Made by a program: the position numbers and the translations under genes | From: Hofstenia miamia | Taxonomy: Eukaryota; Xenacoelomorpha; Acoela | NCBI GenBank assembly: GCA_004352715.1 | Contig: SCFE01000035.1 | Location: 1,113,573-1,177,572 of the forward strand | Reading direction: 5' to 3' | Length of the DNA stretch: 64,000 nt | In this document: one piece after another, positions 1-51,630 of the stretch | How positions within the stretch are numbered: the stretch's first letter is position 1 | Layout of the letters: every line of letters starts with the position of its first letter | Notes under the pieces: generated by a model | What the model was told of the DNA's origin: nothing | The model's database searches: none | Seen by the model: only the letters and a program-made list of their open reading frames with translations

Positions 1-1922
1 TGCTTTTATATTGAAGTACTTGAAAACTTACTTCACTCTATCTAGAACAGAAGAACAGTCCAACAGTTCAAAATAGTCTAGGCCTATGAAAAATCATTAA
101 TGAAAAATTGATTAGATCGTACCAAGTACCACGGGAAGTTTCTAAAATTCCAAGAAATCGTACATGATGCATAGAAAAATGCATCATTCTTCCTTGTTTA
201 CAATATAATACTCGAAATTGTCGAAAAAATAAATTGTTGATTTTTATTGAAAGATATTAAAAGCGTTATGGAAAATAACATAACTTTAAAAGAAGTTCAA
301 TAAATAATATTGCTTGGTTTTGATTGTCGAATTCATATTGTTAAAATGTTAATCGGGTTAAGTTTTGGTCTGATACTAAAAATTTGTGAGTTACGACTCC
401 GAGACCGAGCTCATCTCAAGACAGTCGCTTTATGAAGCTAAATACATTTCATACGCTATAAGTTTGTAACTTTATTTGTAGGCCAATAGCCGCATAGGTG
501 CATTTAACCAGGTCTGAAATACGCTAAGTGAAAAATAAAAAATTCCATCTGTATTTGTTTAATTCATAAAGTAGGACACAATATAAAAAATCTTTCTTAC
601 TTTCACAATGTCATAATGCACAACACGTTGTATAACAAGTAATATATTGCAAGTGCCTTAATCAATCCCCTCCCTCATACGAGATGGGACAAATGCATTT
701 TTATAGTCATAAGGATAGATAATAAAAATTACTTATTTCATAGTGCACCACTAATGTTTCCATAAATTATTATCTAAAAGAGCTTTTCGGATTAAATATA
801 AACGTTAGCATGCCAAGATTTTGAAAATTGAAATTCAAAAAGTCATTCAAGTTTATCTAATGGATCCCTGAGATGGCTAAAAAAATCAAAATTTATTTAA
901 AAATGCATCCAATGATGTGTAAATTGGAAGCCAATGTTCATACAGCAGTGCAGACATCCCAATTGCTTGTAGCCCATTTAATGTTTAAACAATTTTGCTG
1001 AATATAGTCGGTTGATTTGCATTGTTAAATTCATCCAAATTAACCTAGAAGAAAGTTTCGTAAATTAGTTTAATGCAGCCATTTTGGAATGACAATGAAA
1101 TTAGCTGAATTTCCTTGAAGATAATAAACTCATTCTGATTCAATTATAAAAAGGGAAGTTATTTGATTCGTCATTTAACAGTTGATTGGAGGGAAACATT
1201 TAATTGTGGAAGATCAATTAAACATGCAAACCCTTTCATTAGACAATACTAATTGAAATCATTTGCAGTGACATTAATATACAGAAATAACTAATTTAGA
1301 AACTCTAAACTCGGTATCCTGATTGCATGCATTTTTCATTCGTAACCTAGAGTAAAGTTAAAATAGTAGTTTTTGTTTAACTATGCTAGTGTAATTAACT
1401 ACTTTCCAAATGATAAAAAACATATTTATAGAAATATACACATTGATGCTGTGTACTGACCACATCAACGCATATTCTAACAAGTAGTTATGGCCAAAAT
1501 GTAAAGAAGACAAACTCCCTGGGGCCCCTACCTTTGCCTTTTATGATTGACAAAATAAGATAGCTTTTTCTAGATTTTGCAAATAATAAGGTTTTATCTT
1601 GTAAAAATGTGGCTGATTGTGATGCTTTGTTCTAGTCTGGAACAAATGGGTGTGAAGTATGGGTAAAGGTTACCTTGAAAAATTCATTACCACTGAAAAT
1701 TTTTGCCTGTGCTGCATTTTGGAATGCAAAGTTACTACATATATATGCTGATGAAACCCCGAACTTCAGTTTGATGATGCAGAAACTGTAAGGTTGAATC
1801 AGGGAAGTTGTAAAAAAGCTTAGAATATGCCCTGGATCATATACTTGACACTCAAGCAATTTCCTTGAGCATAAGGATAGCAGTTACCTGAAAATATATG
1901 CCTGAAGTTTCTCAGAAATACT
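1..1922. other. Gene-poor AT-rich DNA downstream of TRIM9
   Basis: No exon, RNA gene or recognisable transposase was seen. Open frames here are short and start at non-ATG codons. The stretch is AT-rich filler with scattered short A/T runs and one GC-richer patch near 1517-1535. Confidence 0.5.
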
Positions 1923-2040
1923 TGTGGGCAAATTAAAGGCGGCAATACAAGGAACTTCTAGCAGCATAAGCTACATCAGCCGCAGGTGAAGGAATTTTCA
2001 GTAAAGCAGAAATAATCTTATGTGACCTACAGGGAAATTA
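1923..2040 (+). pseudogene. hAT transposase C-terminal dimerisation domain relic
   Basis: In the plus frame beginning at 1923 the translation has the hAT dimerisation pattern: a Trp-containing start (LWAN), then RRQYKELLAA, then ATSAAGEGIFSKAEIIL. This parallels the family hallmark ATSAASERxFSxAG. Two in-frame stops (after LWAN and after LLAA), and Glu/Glu substitutions where the family has conserved residues, show it is dead. No termini or upstream transposase core were recognised. It is a short ancient fragment, assigned by motif only. Confidence 0.6.
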
Positions 2041-3234
2041 ACTAACACACCCTACTAAAAACTTTTTTTGTTTGCTATAACTACAATGTGATTATGAATG
2101 TTATTAATTTTATGAAACTAGTTGAATAAGCACTTGGAAAAAGCTTTTCAAGTACTTAAGTCTTCTTGACACTTGGTAAATGCGATGAGATATTTAACAC
2201 ATTTCTTTGTTTCATATGCGTATTTGTTTATTATTAAGTAATAGCGAACATGAAGAATGGTGAGAATTGTTTCAAATACTTCAGCCAAACCAACAAACTT
2301 TAGTACAAATTTCCAACATTATGTTCAAGCACGTTTACAAACAGATGTGTCAATATCCCAGTACTACAAAAATTTATAAAAGGCTTGGAGAAAATTGCTT
2401 GATAATTTTGTCCTTTGGAAAGGACAAAGGAAGTTAAAGGTTAAAAATAATTATGAATTAAATGATATGAGCAGTGATGACCATATAAATAAATCATTTA
2501 TATATTTATATATAAAGTTGGGGTACAATATATATTACAGTAATACACAAAGCAAATTTATTTTATAGCAGCGCTTTTCGAGTGAATTACATTGTAGTAA
2601 AATTATGGCGAAAAACTTGAAGACGAGACTTATAATAATGTCTTCATGGTTTGAAAATAAACATGTTGAATCAATATTTTTCCAAGCAGTATAGCACACA
2701 TGTAGTAGAGATTAGTATGGTGTGGGATGGCCTAGCACAGCATCTAATCCGGTTAGTCCGGAAAACATATTGAAATAATATCGAAAATCATATAAATAGA
2801 TTTTAAACGTTAAAATCATATATATAATTAATATAAACGAAATAATAGGTGATATAAATATAAATATACACAATCATTTATAGCGTCATCACTAGCTATG
2901 AGGTATATTTCTGGAGCAGAAACCTTGGCTAAATCCTACATACAATTGTTTGCAGATAGAAAGCATCAAATTTCACTTTACAATGAATACCTAACAGCTG
3001 CAACTTGATAATAAAACATGAAAAATAATGGTCACATTAGTGAGCTCTGGTTTCTCTTCCAGCTGCCAAAACATTCCAAGAACTGGAATTCTAAAGTTTC
3101 AATAAAATTATTGAGCTTTCAAAGTTACCCACGATTTCATAAGACTGTAACAACCAAAGTGACAATCTACATGCATAGTCTATATGTAGATATTTAAAAG
3201 AATAGAAATGCAGTTCTCCACAAAATAGAAAAGA
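2041..3234. other. Intergenic DNA, no feature seen
   Basis: AT-rich sequence between the hAT relic and the presumed 3' end of TRIM9. Short TA-rich stretches near 2495-2535 and 2818-2875 are imperfect. No coding homology was recognised on either strand. Confidence 0.5.
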
Positions 3235-3240
3235 TTTATT
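3235..3240 (-). terminator. Candidate polyadenylation signal of TRIM9
   Basis: On the minus strand this is the first canonical AATAAA downstream of the TRIM9 stop codon, giving a 3' UTR of roughly 450 nt. The motif is common by chance in DNA this AT-rich, so only position and orientation support it. Confidence 0.35.
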
Positions 3241-3673
3241 GCAAAATGTATTTTGAATACAATAAAAAAATAAAAACTAAAATATTGCCACAAAGAATTT
3301 GTAATTTAAAACAGCGGCTCCTATCAGCCTCAATTTACTTAGGAAATGAGGAAAATTGATTTTCACATGCTTTTACGAAACTTAAATGCGTAACTTTTAT
3401 AAAATGGAATAGAACGTATATGAAATAAATAAATTCTAAATTTCGAATAATTCAAAATAGATTATGGTCATTTTGTAATTTATGTCGTTAGAGATGGATG
3501 ATAGGAACCAATTAAAATGTTTATGTACTCAAATTGAGCAATTATTATCAACATTATTATGATCAAGCAGAGCACAATTAATGAGTGTAGAAAAATAAAA
3601 TTCTTAAGTCCAATTGATAGTGAGCGTAAGTCTAAACCTAAACAACATTCGTCGAGAGGAAGGAGAGAGCGCT

Positions 3674-43291
<39,618 letters not shown>

Positions 43292-43425
43292 TCTCCAATA
43301 GTTCCAAGAGTCTTTGTCAAATGTCAATATTTTATCAGCTCGGCTATTTAAGAAACAGGTTGTTGCTCAACGAAGATATTTTCTAAAACTCGTGCGTAAT
43401 ATGGCCGTTGGAGGGAGGACTCCAA

Positions 43426-43440
43426 TTATATAAGCCAATC
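43426..43440 (-). promoter_or_regulatory. Candidate TRIM9 core promoter (TATA-like plus CCAAT)
   Basis: On the minus strand GATTGG (an inverted CCAAT box) is followed directly by TATATAA at 43432-43426, about 135 bp upstream of the ATG. A GGCCATATT word resembling a YY1 site lies at about 43399-43407. TA-rich words are frequent in this DNA and an upstream untranslated exon remains possible (acceptor-like TTAAATAG near 43348), so this is tentative. Confidence 0.3.
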
Positions 43441-44058
43441 AGTTCTGAATAACTGTTTGCAAGTCAACAATACAATCTTCCGCCGCCTAATTAATTTTTG
43501 CTTAATCACAATCAAGCAATTTAACGCATTAATTAACTTAAAAAAATTACAAGTAATATTTTGCGAAATAGTTGCGCAAACTATCTTGCATTTCTGCTAA
43601 CAGGGTTTAATTGTACGGTTAACACCAGACATCTAAAAAATTAATTTTGGAAATTATTACCTAGTGTTATAAAATTATTTATATGTAGGTGACAATCATT
43701 GACACCATTTTTCAGCTAAGAAAAATAGCTGTTTAACCCCAAACTTTTTATTATATCCTTAAAATCACAAACTTTGTGTCCCAATTTTCAAACATTTTCT
43801 CAAGCCTATTACGAAATTTCAGCTCCCGAAATTTAGATACATCTATGGGTAAGAGGGCTTCCGTGTTGTAGCGAAACTTTGTGATAAACATTATTCCAGT
43901 GCCTGAAGTACGCGAAAACATTACCATTTCCAATAGAAAATCCGACTTTTGCAAAAACTTTCAAATTATTCCCATACCCAGTGTTCAGATAATTTAGAAT
44001 TCTAAAGCACATGGCAGCAGCAATAACTAGCTTGCTGTTTTGTATTCTGTATGTAAGC
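43441..44058. other. TRIM9 upstream flank
   Basis: No coding seen. A TAATTAATTTTTGCTTAAT cluster at about 43488-43530, with several TTAATTA words, could bind homeodomain factors. It could equally be compositional. Confidence 0.4.
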
Positions 44059-44788
44059 TAGAGCTGTGCGGGTACGAGTTTACCCGCGGGTACTCGTGTT
44101 ATTACGGAAACTGGCGGATATGGATCCTGTTCACAAATCGAATGTCGCATCCCTCTCATGCATACTTATACAGATTCTTCTTAAGTGCAATCAACACTGA
44201 ATTTAGTAATTAGAGGTTTTAAGAAAGTTTTTTCCAATATAAAAATAACAATAGCAGTATTTTACCAAACATTAAAAACACACTACATAACATTCAACTA
44301 AAAGTTGTGTCAACTACAAATATTTGTTTAATTTGTTTATATTCTGTATTGTAAAGTAGCTATTTTTATATGTAAGGTATATATGCCATTTTTCACAAAT
44401 TGCATCGCTGGTGCTAAAATAACGACAGTGTCGGTGGGTTCCACACCAAATAATATCAGAGAAAAACAAGAAAAGTTTTTGTATTGATTTTATAGTATAA
44501 TGCGGGCAAAAAAATTTCCTGCCACACATAATTACGGTTGAAGAGGCCTGTATTTATTATGTAATCTAAAATGGCACAGTTCTTTGCTTATTGTTTCAAT
44601 AAATTGCAAGAAAGATGGCAAAAAATATTACACAGAGAAGATGATTATTTTAAATGACTTGAATTATGTTCATAAATGTTATGTTATGAATGTGTTCTCG
44701 TACTTAGTAATATATATTTTTAATAGTGAGCATACATTTGTTGTTGTAGAAATATAATTGAAAAAAAACTTTCTTAAGACCCTTTATA

Positions 44789-46393
44789 CAGTACTGGAAA
44801 TATACATTCGACCACCTTGCTATTTTGAATAAATAATGAACATTCATTGGATAGAGTGTGCCTAAGATTATAACTAAGTGTTACTTTGATTGAGAAAGGA
44901 AAATCTGTATATCTAATACCATAAAATATGTAGAATAATTTACTATTAATTTTTAATCAAAATTAGAAAACTTGTATTGGAAAAATGTATTCGGCCACCT
45001 GAATAAATTTTAACCAATAAGCAAATCCGGAAAAAGTAAATTCAAAATAACATACATAAATTAATAATTGATGCAATACAAGCACTTAGCAACAAAAATG
45101 TCTCTTCTAATATTTTGTAGGGTGTCGCTTTGAGTGAATAACAGCTTCAAGGCGATCAGGGATTGAAGCAAAAAGTCTTTCAATAAAGCAGTTGGAAATT
45201 GCACAAAATTTTTTCTTTATTGCGCTCCACAACTCGTCTTCAGTGTGAAGAGTATGCTGTCCAATTCGATATTTGATCTCTTTCCAAATATTTTCGAAAA
45301 TTTTAGGGTCTGGAGATTGGTCAGGCCAATCAGCATGGATAGCAAACCCATTATTGCAGAGGAAATTTGTCATTTCTTTTGAGGTATGACATGGAGCACC
45401 ATCCTGCTGATATATTGATCAGTTGTAATTAGTGGCAAGAGTCCCTTTTCTAGAATCCGAGAATATTAATATCTTAGGAGAGTACCAGTGATGTGAACAA
45501 TCTTGCGAAAGCCACAATTTCATATTTCACCCAATACCAATACAGACTTCCCACCGTAATCCATGGTCCCCGAGTAAATTGAGGCAAGAATCTGAACTTC
45601 TGCCGAGTTGGTCTCTATCAAAATTCTTTTCAATGAGTATAGCTCAAATCTTGACTCATCTGAAAATATAACATTGGGACCAATGTTTAGATGAATTGTC
45701 TCTCATTAAATTGGTTCAAATCACCCGGCGTAATCTTTGCTTTGAGATTCAGTACTTCTTGAGGATGTTTCGCACAGTTCTTGCTGTCACAAGGTGACCA
45801 TCAGCTCATTCCTTGCGAAATTCCTCTAAAGTCTTCATGGGATTTCGCTTTGAAAGGCACATGAGAGTTGATTGGGAGATGTTGGAGGTTTTTTTGTCTT
45901 CCGGACTTTGACTTGGGGGCAATGTTTTCAAAAGTGAAACGTCTGATGATATCCCCGACAGTACTTCGAGGTTGCTCTACACGTCGGGCTATATTGTGTT
46001 GACTCATTCCTTCCAAATGTTTAGAGATAATCAAATCGCGGATAGCAAAAGGTACGTAACCAGGCATCATATATGGCGAAGAAAGACTGTTATTAGACAT
46101 TTTCAATATAAATAGACTGAAAAAGCTTAAGCAATGAAATTTTTTACAGATTTTCTGATTTGGTCTGAAGTGGAAGAATACATTTTTCCAAGAAAATATT
46201 AGCTAACCACAAGCATTGTAGAATTTCTCTGTGAGATTTAAAGTAAAGAATGATAATTATGTCTCAACATTGATGAATTCCTCTTTCTGCAACCCCAAAT
46301 CTAATTAGAATATAACTATTACATTCTTGACGTCCATTGCTTAGAAATATTTATGACAAATCATGGGTGGTCAAATTCTTTTTTCCGGCACTG
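44789..46393 (-). mobile_element. Complete Tc1-family transposon with IR/DR ends (1605 bp)
   Basis: Outer ends CAGTACTGGAAATATA (from 44789) and, inverted, CAGTGCCGGAAAAAAG (to 46393), followed by similar ATTYGACCACC, are flanked by TA on both sides, the Tc1/mariner target duplication. Related inner copies lie at about 44974-45000 (TATTGGAAAAATGTATTCGG) and, inverted, at 46170-46190. Each end therefore has two direct repeats about 180-200 bp apart, the IR/DR arrangement known from Sleeping Beauty-type elements. The length is typical of Tc1. The transposase inside is dead, so the copy is non-autonomous. Confidence 0.9.
45107..46100 (-). pseudogene. Tc1-like DD34E transposase pseudogene
   Basis: The ATG at 46100 opens a helix-turn-helix region (FAIRDLIISKHLEGMSQHNI, then RSTVGDIIRRF). 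A frameshift falls at a run of seven T near 45890-45896, then the translation continues through KTSNISQSTLMCLSKRNP to a TGA, then GHLVTARTVRNILKK. Catalytic signatures follow: FSDESRFELY, DYGGKSVLV, QQDGAPCHTSKE (second Asp), and WPDQSPDPKIFENIWKEIK, whose Glu corresponds to the third acidic residue. The C-terminus (RLEAVIHSKRHPTKY) is intact. Two or more frameshifts and stops make it inactive. Family usual length is about 340 residues. Confidence 0.9.
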
Positions 46394-46806
46394 TATATAA
46401 AATCCAGATTAACTTTAACCTTAAACTGCCAAAGGTATTGAGAGTTTTTGAAAGCAAAACGGCTTGATTTCGGGCGGAAATTTTTTTTTAGATTTAATAT
46501 TATTGTAATTTATTGTGATCATTGTAATGTGTATTATTTCGAGCAAACTTAAACTTGGTCTTAGATTGTTTACAGAATAATTAAGTTGGATTAAAAAGAA
46601 CTAACTCGCATCCAGAGTGTTTATAATGCTAAGAAGATAATTGCTAAATCAAATTGTAAAGTAATCATCAGCATGAATGACTTAAACAAAAAAGAATAAA
46701 ATGTAGGGTTTAGGATTGATAAATATTTTTTCGTGCATCTGCTAATATTTCAGTTTATCATGAATGATCTTCTGAAATAAAAAGATTTCCATGTCGATCT
46801 GTTTTT

Positions 46807-46930
46807 AAAGAGCCACCTTGTCCATCTGAGCGAGACTTCTCTTCTTGTGGGCTTACTGTGACTGAAAGACGCTCCTCACTGGCAGCTGACACCATAGAAG
46901 CCTTAGAAATACTAAATTATTTTTTCAAAA
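46807..46930 (+). pseudogene. hAT transposase dimerisation domain relic
   Basis: The plus strand translates as PPCPSERDFSSCGLTVTERRSSL followed by AADTIEALEILNYFFK. This matches the hAT C-terminal signature (PSERxFSxAGxxVTxRRxxLxPxxVExLxxL). It is just a fragment, with no upstream core recognised on the plus strand, and lies within the 44059-47392 element. Confidence 0.7.
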
Positions 46931-47010
46931 CATCAAAAAATTTGAATTTTAGATACACATTTAATTAACTCTAATTTTTATCAATTTAATACTTGAGGAT
47001 TTTTTAAATT

Positions 47011-47112
47011 CGGGTTGAAATCGTGTTGAAATAAGGTGGAAATTTTTATTTCAGGTTCAGATCGGGTTCGGGTTGGGTCGGCTTACAAAATCTCAACCCG
47101 ATTCCACCTCTG
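47011..47112. repeat. GGGTT/CCCGA-rich repeat, possible hAT terminus
   Basis: Repeated CGGGTT, ATCGGGTTCGGGTTGGG and the reverse-orientation CAACCCGATTCCACCTCTG make a GC-rich island. The minus-strand end CAGAGGTGGAATCGGG is hAT-like. It lies about 180 bp after the hAT dimerisation relic, a plausible distance for the 3' end of that element. Confidence 0.45.
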
Positions 47113-47875
47113 GTTTAAACGAGAAGCCAGTAGTGCAAGTAACAGTATTACTAGCAAACATGATTGTTTCCTACGTTTTCATGTTTATGAAATTTTGGTA
47201 ATTCACTTTTTTATTATAATACATTTTCTAAATACATTTTGTTAAATTCTATTTAGTGTTCAAATTTAAAGCGAATACATTCTGTAGCCTTGACTAGTAC
47301 TGGAAATTTTGTAAACATATATAGCGGGTACGGTTAAGGTAAAATAATCCGCGGGCGGGTAGCTATAGTAAATCATGCTACCGCACATCTCTGATATAGA
47401 CCCCCAAGTTCCGCTTAAATACAATGTCAGAATCCACCTGGATGGTTTCGTTGTTACAGATGAAGATGAAAGGGAGTAAAAAATTTTTATCCAGTGAAAG
47501 TTTCAAATTGTAGATATCTGTATTATTTAGTGGATTATGAGCATTGAAAAAATTCTATGGAAACCATCGTAAATTATAAAAATTGCTTTGGTTATTTAGG
47601 GTTGATGAAATAATGACTAACCAAACTATTTGATTGTATTTACCAGTTATAGGGTATCCGTGCATTTTAACATCAATATCCAGGCCATTGCAGGCAGCAA
47701 AAGGGTGCCAACCTACTTTAAATTTTAAATTTTCATGCAGTTTTAGACTGAAACTAAAGTATTTTCCAGAAAATAAATAGTAATTGGAAAATACAATTCG
47801 TCAGGATAAGCATTTTAAAAATACATGTCGAGTTAACTACGTTCCGCAATGTTCGGAATATATATATATATATAT

Positions 47876-48263
47876 ATTTGAATGTGACGACAGTCTTAAA
47901 TATCGATTTCGATGTGCTACCATCATCGTTAGTTTACAAAATATTATTAATGAGCATTTAAGAGGTCATCTGAATTCAGAAATTTTTACCAATCACCATC
48001 AAACTAAGGAAGATCAATTTAAAATTTTACTAAGAACTAAATATCCGAAAAAAGCAGAGGCAATATATATAAAAGAAAGAACAAAGGGTAAATTATTAAA
48101 TCGACAACAAAGCATGATGACCTTAAAGTTATTCTAAGTGTATGTAATAAGATCATTTATATTTAGTGTAGTTTATTGTAAATTTATTTACCGCATATTT
48201 TGTAAACTGACGATGATGGTAACACATCGAAATCGATATTTAAGACTGTAGTCACATTCAAAT
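47876..48263 (+). mobile_element. Penelope-like element fragment with 69-bp inverted arms
   Basis: Arms 47876-47944 and 48195-48263 are reverse complements with only a few mismatches, separated by 250 bp. The spacer encodes, on the plus strand up to TAA at 48135, an endonuclease-tail-like sequence (HLRGHLNSEIFTNHH, then KKAEAIYIKERTKGKLLNRQ). This resembles the C-terminal end of the GIY-YIG domain of Penelope-like retroelements (pattern EAIYIxxxxPxLNRQ). Such elements often carry inverted or direct pseudo-LTRs. The family assignment rests on this short motif and on the arm structure. Confidence 0.5.
48207..48232 (+). ncRNA. Hammerhead-ribozyme-like core in the Penelope-like arm
   Basis: CTGACGA at 48207-48213 fits the CUGANGA box. 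GATG...CATC forms a four-pair stem II, and GAAA follows at 48229-48232. Penelope-like pseudo-LTRs are known to encode minimal hammerhead motifs. The left arm has the same layout on the minus strand but with CTAACGA, which breaks the box. I could not establish stems I and III, so activity is unproven. Confidence 0.3.
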
Positions 48264-48329
48264 AATATTAGAAAGCTCAGTTTCTAACATGTAAGTCCCA
48301 TTTTAGATCAATCATTGGATATGGTAAGC

Positions 48330-48820
48330 CCACAGATATGGAAGATCTTTGATCTTTACAACTTGAATATTGTCAGATTGAATTATCATCTTCCCTATTA
48401 CCATTTGTTCAGATTTATCTGTATTGATAATAAACTTGCTTTTTTTGTCCACTTTTGTATATTAGAAGTATTGAGTAGAGACGATCGAATTTGAAAGACT
48501 GGCGTGACCAATGTAATATCATTCAGAAATTTCACTATGGAGTTGTCACTTTTAGAGGACTTCAAATCTGTTATGAAAATTACAAGCAACATAGGACCAA
48601 TGAAGGATCCTTGGGGGTGTTTCTTGAGATACTGTGCTCAAAAGACTATCGCATTTGATGCAAAACCTGAGGTTATGTAAATATATACTTATCCAATTAA
48701 CGAGATCTGTGGACATTCCCAACCTAATCAACTTGCTGAATAGAGTGCAGTGAGAAACCATATCGAATACCCTACTACTGTTCATCGCCTGCACAACTAC
48801 GCTGGTAATACATGGTTTGT
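48330..48820 (-). pseudogene. Non-LTR retrotransposon reverse transcriptase relic
   Basis: Minus-strand pieces in two frames read SSRVFDMVSHCTLFSKLIRL, LVNWISIYLHNLRFCIKCD, then MLLVIFITDLKSS, IVKFLNDITLVTPV and IQKWTKKASLLSIQINLNK. These parallel RT motifs DFSKAFDxVxHxxLLxKL, WxxxYLxxR, GPLLFLxYINDL, FADDTxL and the following helix. The catalytic FADD reads FLND here. A frameshift near 48590 and the altered active site show it is dead. Sequence after the last motif (EQMVIGKM and onward) continues for about 60 bp. Confidence 0.8.
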
Positions 48821-50510
48821 TAGTGTGATTTACAATAATTTGTAAGATTTAAAATAATGTAGCCGTAGAAGAAAATGTCTTTGTAAGCGAATTGTGAGAC
48901 ATCCAGCACTACTAACAACTAGGTATTCAAGGAATTTCATTGGTACTGAATCTATATAAGCCTAACTGAAATATACATGTAGTCAAGACAAGAACGAATA
49001 AGTTAAGGCAGTACAATACATTTGACGTAATAAAATGGAATTTCCAGGGAGTTCCAGGAATTCAAGGCAGTTCAAGACAGTAATTTGAAATTTTCAGGCG
49101 CTCCAGATTTCCAAAAACTGCAGATACTCTCTGTTATCCCAAATTTTTCATTATAACAACATTTTGCTACAATAAACTCGTCCCCTTTGTACAATGTAAA
49201 TAAATACTAAAATGAATTTGTTTTACATTTTTAATCATTTCATAAAACAACACGCTATATTGGGAAATTAAACAGAAATTATAAGTGATGAATTTTAAAA
49301 TTAGTTTCTGAATCTTTCAAAACCCTTCTGCTGACTAATAAATTGTATTGGCAAAAATCCCGACATTACACATGACTTGTGATTTGATGTTTATTTAACT
49401 GAATACTAGTAATCACATTATAAAATGGCTCTTATTGTGTGTATCCCACGTACAATACACTTACCATATTTTAGAAAATCGTCATTGTGGACAATGCACG
49501 GAACAATTCTAAACCATTACCATTAGGAATAGCTAAGATATTTCAATGTGCCATATATGGACATACTATAAACGACACACATCAATTGAAACTGCTTTCA
49601 ATTTATATATTAAGTGTAGATTTATTATAAATAATATAAACATGCAAGATAAACTTTGAATATGAAAGCAAATTTAACCACACTTTTGAACGATTGTCAA
49701 CAAGCGGAAACTTTATTGAACTACAGTACTAAAAGTTAACTAGATTGAAATGTTGAAAGGACAAGAATATCTAAATAATTGTGGTAACAAGTAACACCTG
49801 GGAGCAAAATTTAATAGTTGTGTCCAAGTGGCGCCAGCTACTAAACAAACAATAAGCCTAAATAAAGGTGGGTGCCAACAACACCGCAAATTATATTTCC
49901 ACTCAAATACTAATTTCTACGAATAAAATGTACTAGTTAGCTCATTATCCAAACATCTTCACTGAATTGACGAATGTTCGAAAATGTGAAGGACTAAATT
50001 AAGAATTTCCACAAAACTTAAAAATAAAGTAAACAACAGATTTTTCTCTTTCAGGTGTCATTTTCGCCCACATCAATGTTTTCGGAAAATCTCATTTCGA
50101 TCTTAGATTTGTTCCAACACTGTCCCGTCTAAAGATGTGTTCACACTATCGACTTTGATTAGCAGATTTTAGTCCAAAATGCAATTATATTTTATATGAC
50201 TTTTTAACAGAAAACTTAGGTGTTGGAATATCATTCCCACTACCAATTTTTTATAGGGTGATAAATTATCATATGATAAAAAAATCGATAGTGGGAACAA
50301 TTTATATTTTGATTGACAGTAAGAGAAATAGCAACATCTGTGCAATGATTGGCCTGTTTTGAAATGAAAACAATGCATGCATACTTCGAAATTGAAATAT
50401 TTTAACTTCAATCATTGTTTTACGAGTCTGTTCACTACTTCAACTAAGCAAATATTCTTTTACTAGCCACGGTGGACCAAACTTTTCCACTGAGGGGGAA
50501 CTATTCCATG
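48821..50510. other. Intergenic, no feature recognised
   Basis: AT-rich DNA. A small direct repeat of CCAGG/AGTTCCAG/AGTTCAAG words occurs at 49039-49083. No coding or transposon similarity was seen on either strand. Confidence 0.5.
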
Positions 50511-50543
<33 letters not shown>

Positions 50544-50929
50544 NNNNNNNNNNNNNNNNNNNNNNNNNNNNNNNNNNNNNNNNNNNNNNNNNNNNNNNNN
50601 NNNNNNNNNNNNNNNNNNNNNNNNNNNNNNNNNNNNNNNNNNNNNNNNNNNNNNNNNNNNNNNNNNNNNNNNNNNNNNNNNNNNNNNNNNNNNNNNNNNN
50701 NNNNNNNNNNNNNNNNNNNNNNNNNNNNNNNNNNNNNNNNNNNNNNNNNNNNNNNNNNNNNNNNNNNNNNNNNNNNNNNNNNNNNNNNNNNNNNNNNNNN
50801 NNNNNNNNNNNNNNNNNNNNNNNNNNNNNNNNNNNNNNNNNNNNNNNNNNNNNNNNNNNNNNNNNNNNNNNNNNNNNNNNNNNNNNNNNNNNNNNNNNNN
50901 NNNNNNNNNNNNNNNNNNATATATATATA
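50511..50929. repeat. TA microsatellite with a 375-N gap
   Basis: TA repeats at 50511-50542 and 50919-50929 flank N at 50544-50918. Confidence 0.95.
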
Positions 50930-51593
50930 GGTAGGCCTAAAGTCCTGCAGGAAAATAAATTCCTGTGTATAGTAATATTGGCAAATATTATTGAAACATA
51001 TTGTTAAAAACAATTATCTAGTTAATTGTGACAGTAAATATACAAAATGATTTCCTTCCTTCTGCAACGCAGCAATTTTTCACAGTATTCTGCAAATCAT
51101 CTGCTGTGATCTGTCTTACAGTGATGTAACATCTTCCTTTCCTTTAAGGATGTGGGGAGTTTATCACAAGCTTTCATTTCAGTATACCCCACAGCCAGGC
51201 TTTATTAGCTTGGAGGCTAGGGCTGTGAAAATTGCATGCTGATTATGCGAGCTCTGTGAATGTGGTTGCAACATTGAATGATGCATTCTCTTCAAATTGC
51301 TGCTAGATATGAGCTAGTGTTTACGACTAATATTGTGCTTCAGACGATTCTCTTATCTCTCTAGTATACTTATATGTTCAACACAGCCGCTGGTGAATTG
51401 GCACTTGATAACAAAAATGTATGAGTGATGTACGCCTCTTTATTTCATCATTGTATATAATTTACAATGAATTAAATGAACGAATTAAGTATGCAGCACA
51501 AATATCTGATCTATGTATACAATCACATGCCATTTACAATCATTTGGAATTGACAATAGCGTCTAAAAATCAATGTACTTTCCTGCAGAACTT

Positions 51594-51625
<32 letters not shown>

Positions 51626-51630
51626 TATAT
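51594..51630. repeat. (TA)n microsatellite
   Basis: A TA tract with one CATA interruption, about 37 bp. Confidence 0.95.

Larger units (their letters stand above)
44059..47392 (+). mobile_element. hAT-like element interrupted by a Tc1 insertion
   Basis: The left end reads TAGAGCTGTGCGGGTAC and is followed by the palindrome TACCCGCGGGTA (44081-44092). The right end, on the minus strand, reads CAGAGATGTGCGGTAGC and is followed by CCCGCCCGCGG. The two resemble each other as hAT terminal repeats do. Inside, near the right, is a plus-strand hAT dimerisation domain (46807-46930), and the Tc1 at 44789-46393 is nested. I could not find a matching 8-bp target duplication. A second possible terminus (CAGAGGTGGAATCGGG on the minus strand, ending at 47112) could instead be the partner of the transposase. 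Confidence 0.5.

Noticed and set aside
43292-43327. Extension of the TRIM9 N-terminus by 12 residues using TTG
   Set aside because: Non-ATG start; the first in-frame ATG after the upstream stop is at 43291 and places the RING eight residues from the N-terminus, as in relatives.
44314-44529. Possible BED zinc finger on the minus strand inside the hAT-like element
   Set aside because: Cys spacing (CGTHRHC) does not fit C-x2-C, and the strand is opposite to the hAT dimerisation domain found in the same element.
50472-51013. Long open frames across the 375-N gap
   Set aside because: They consist of N and TA repeat.
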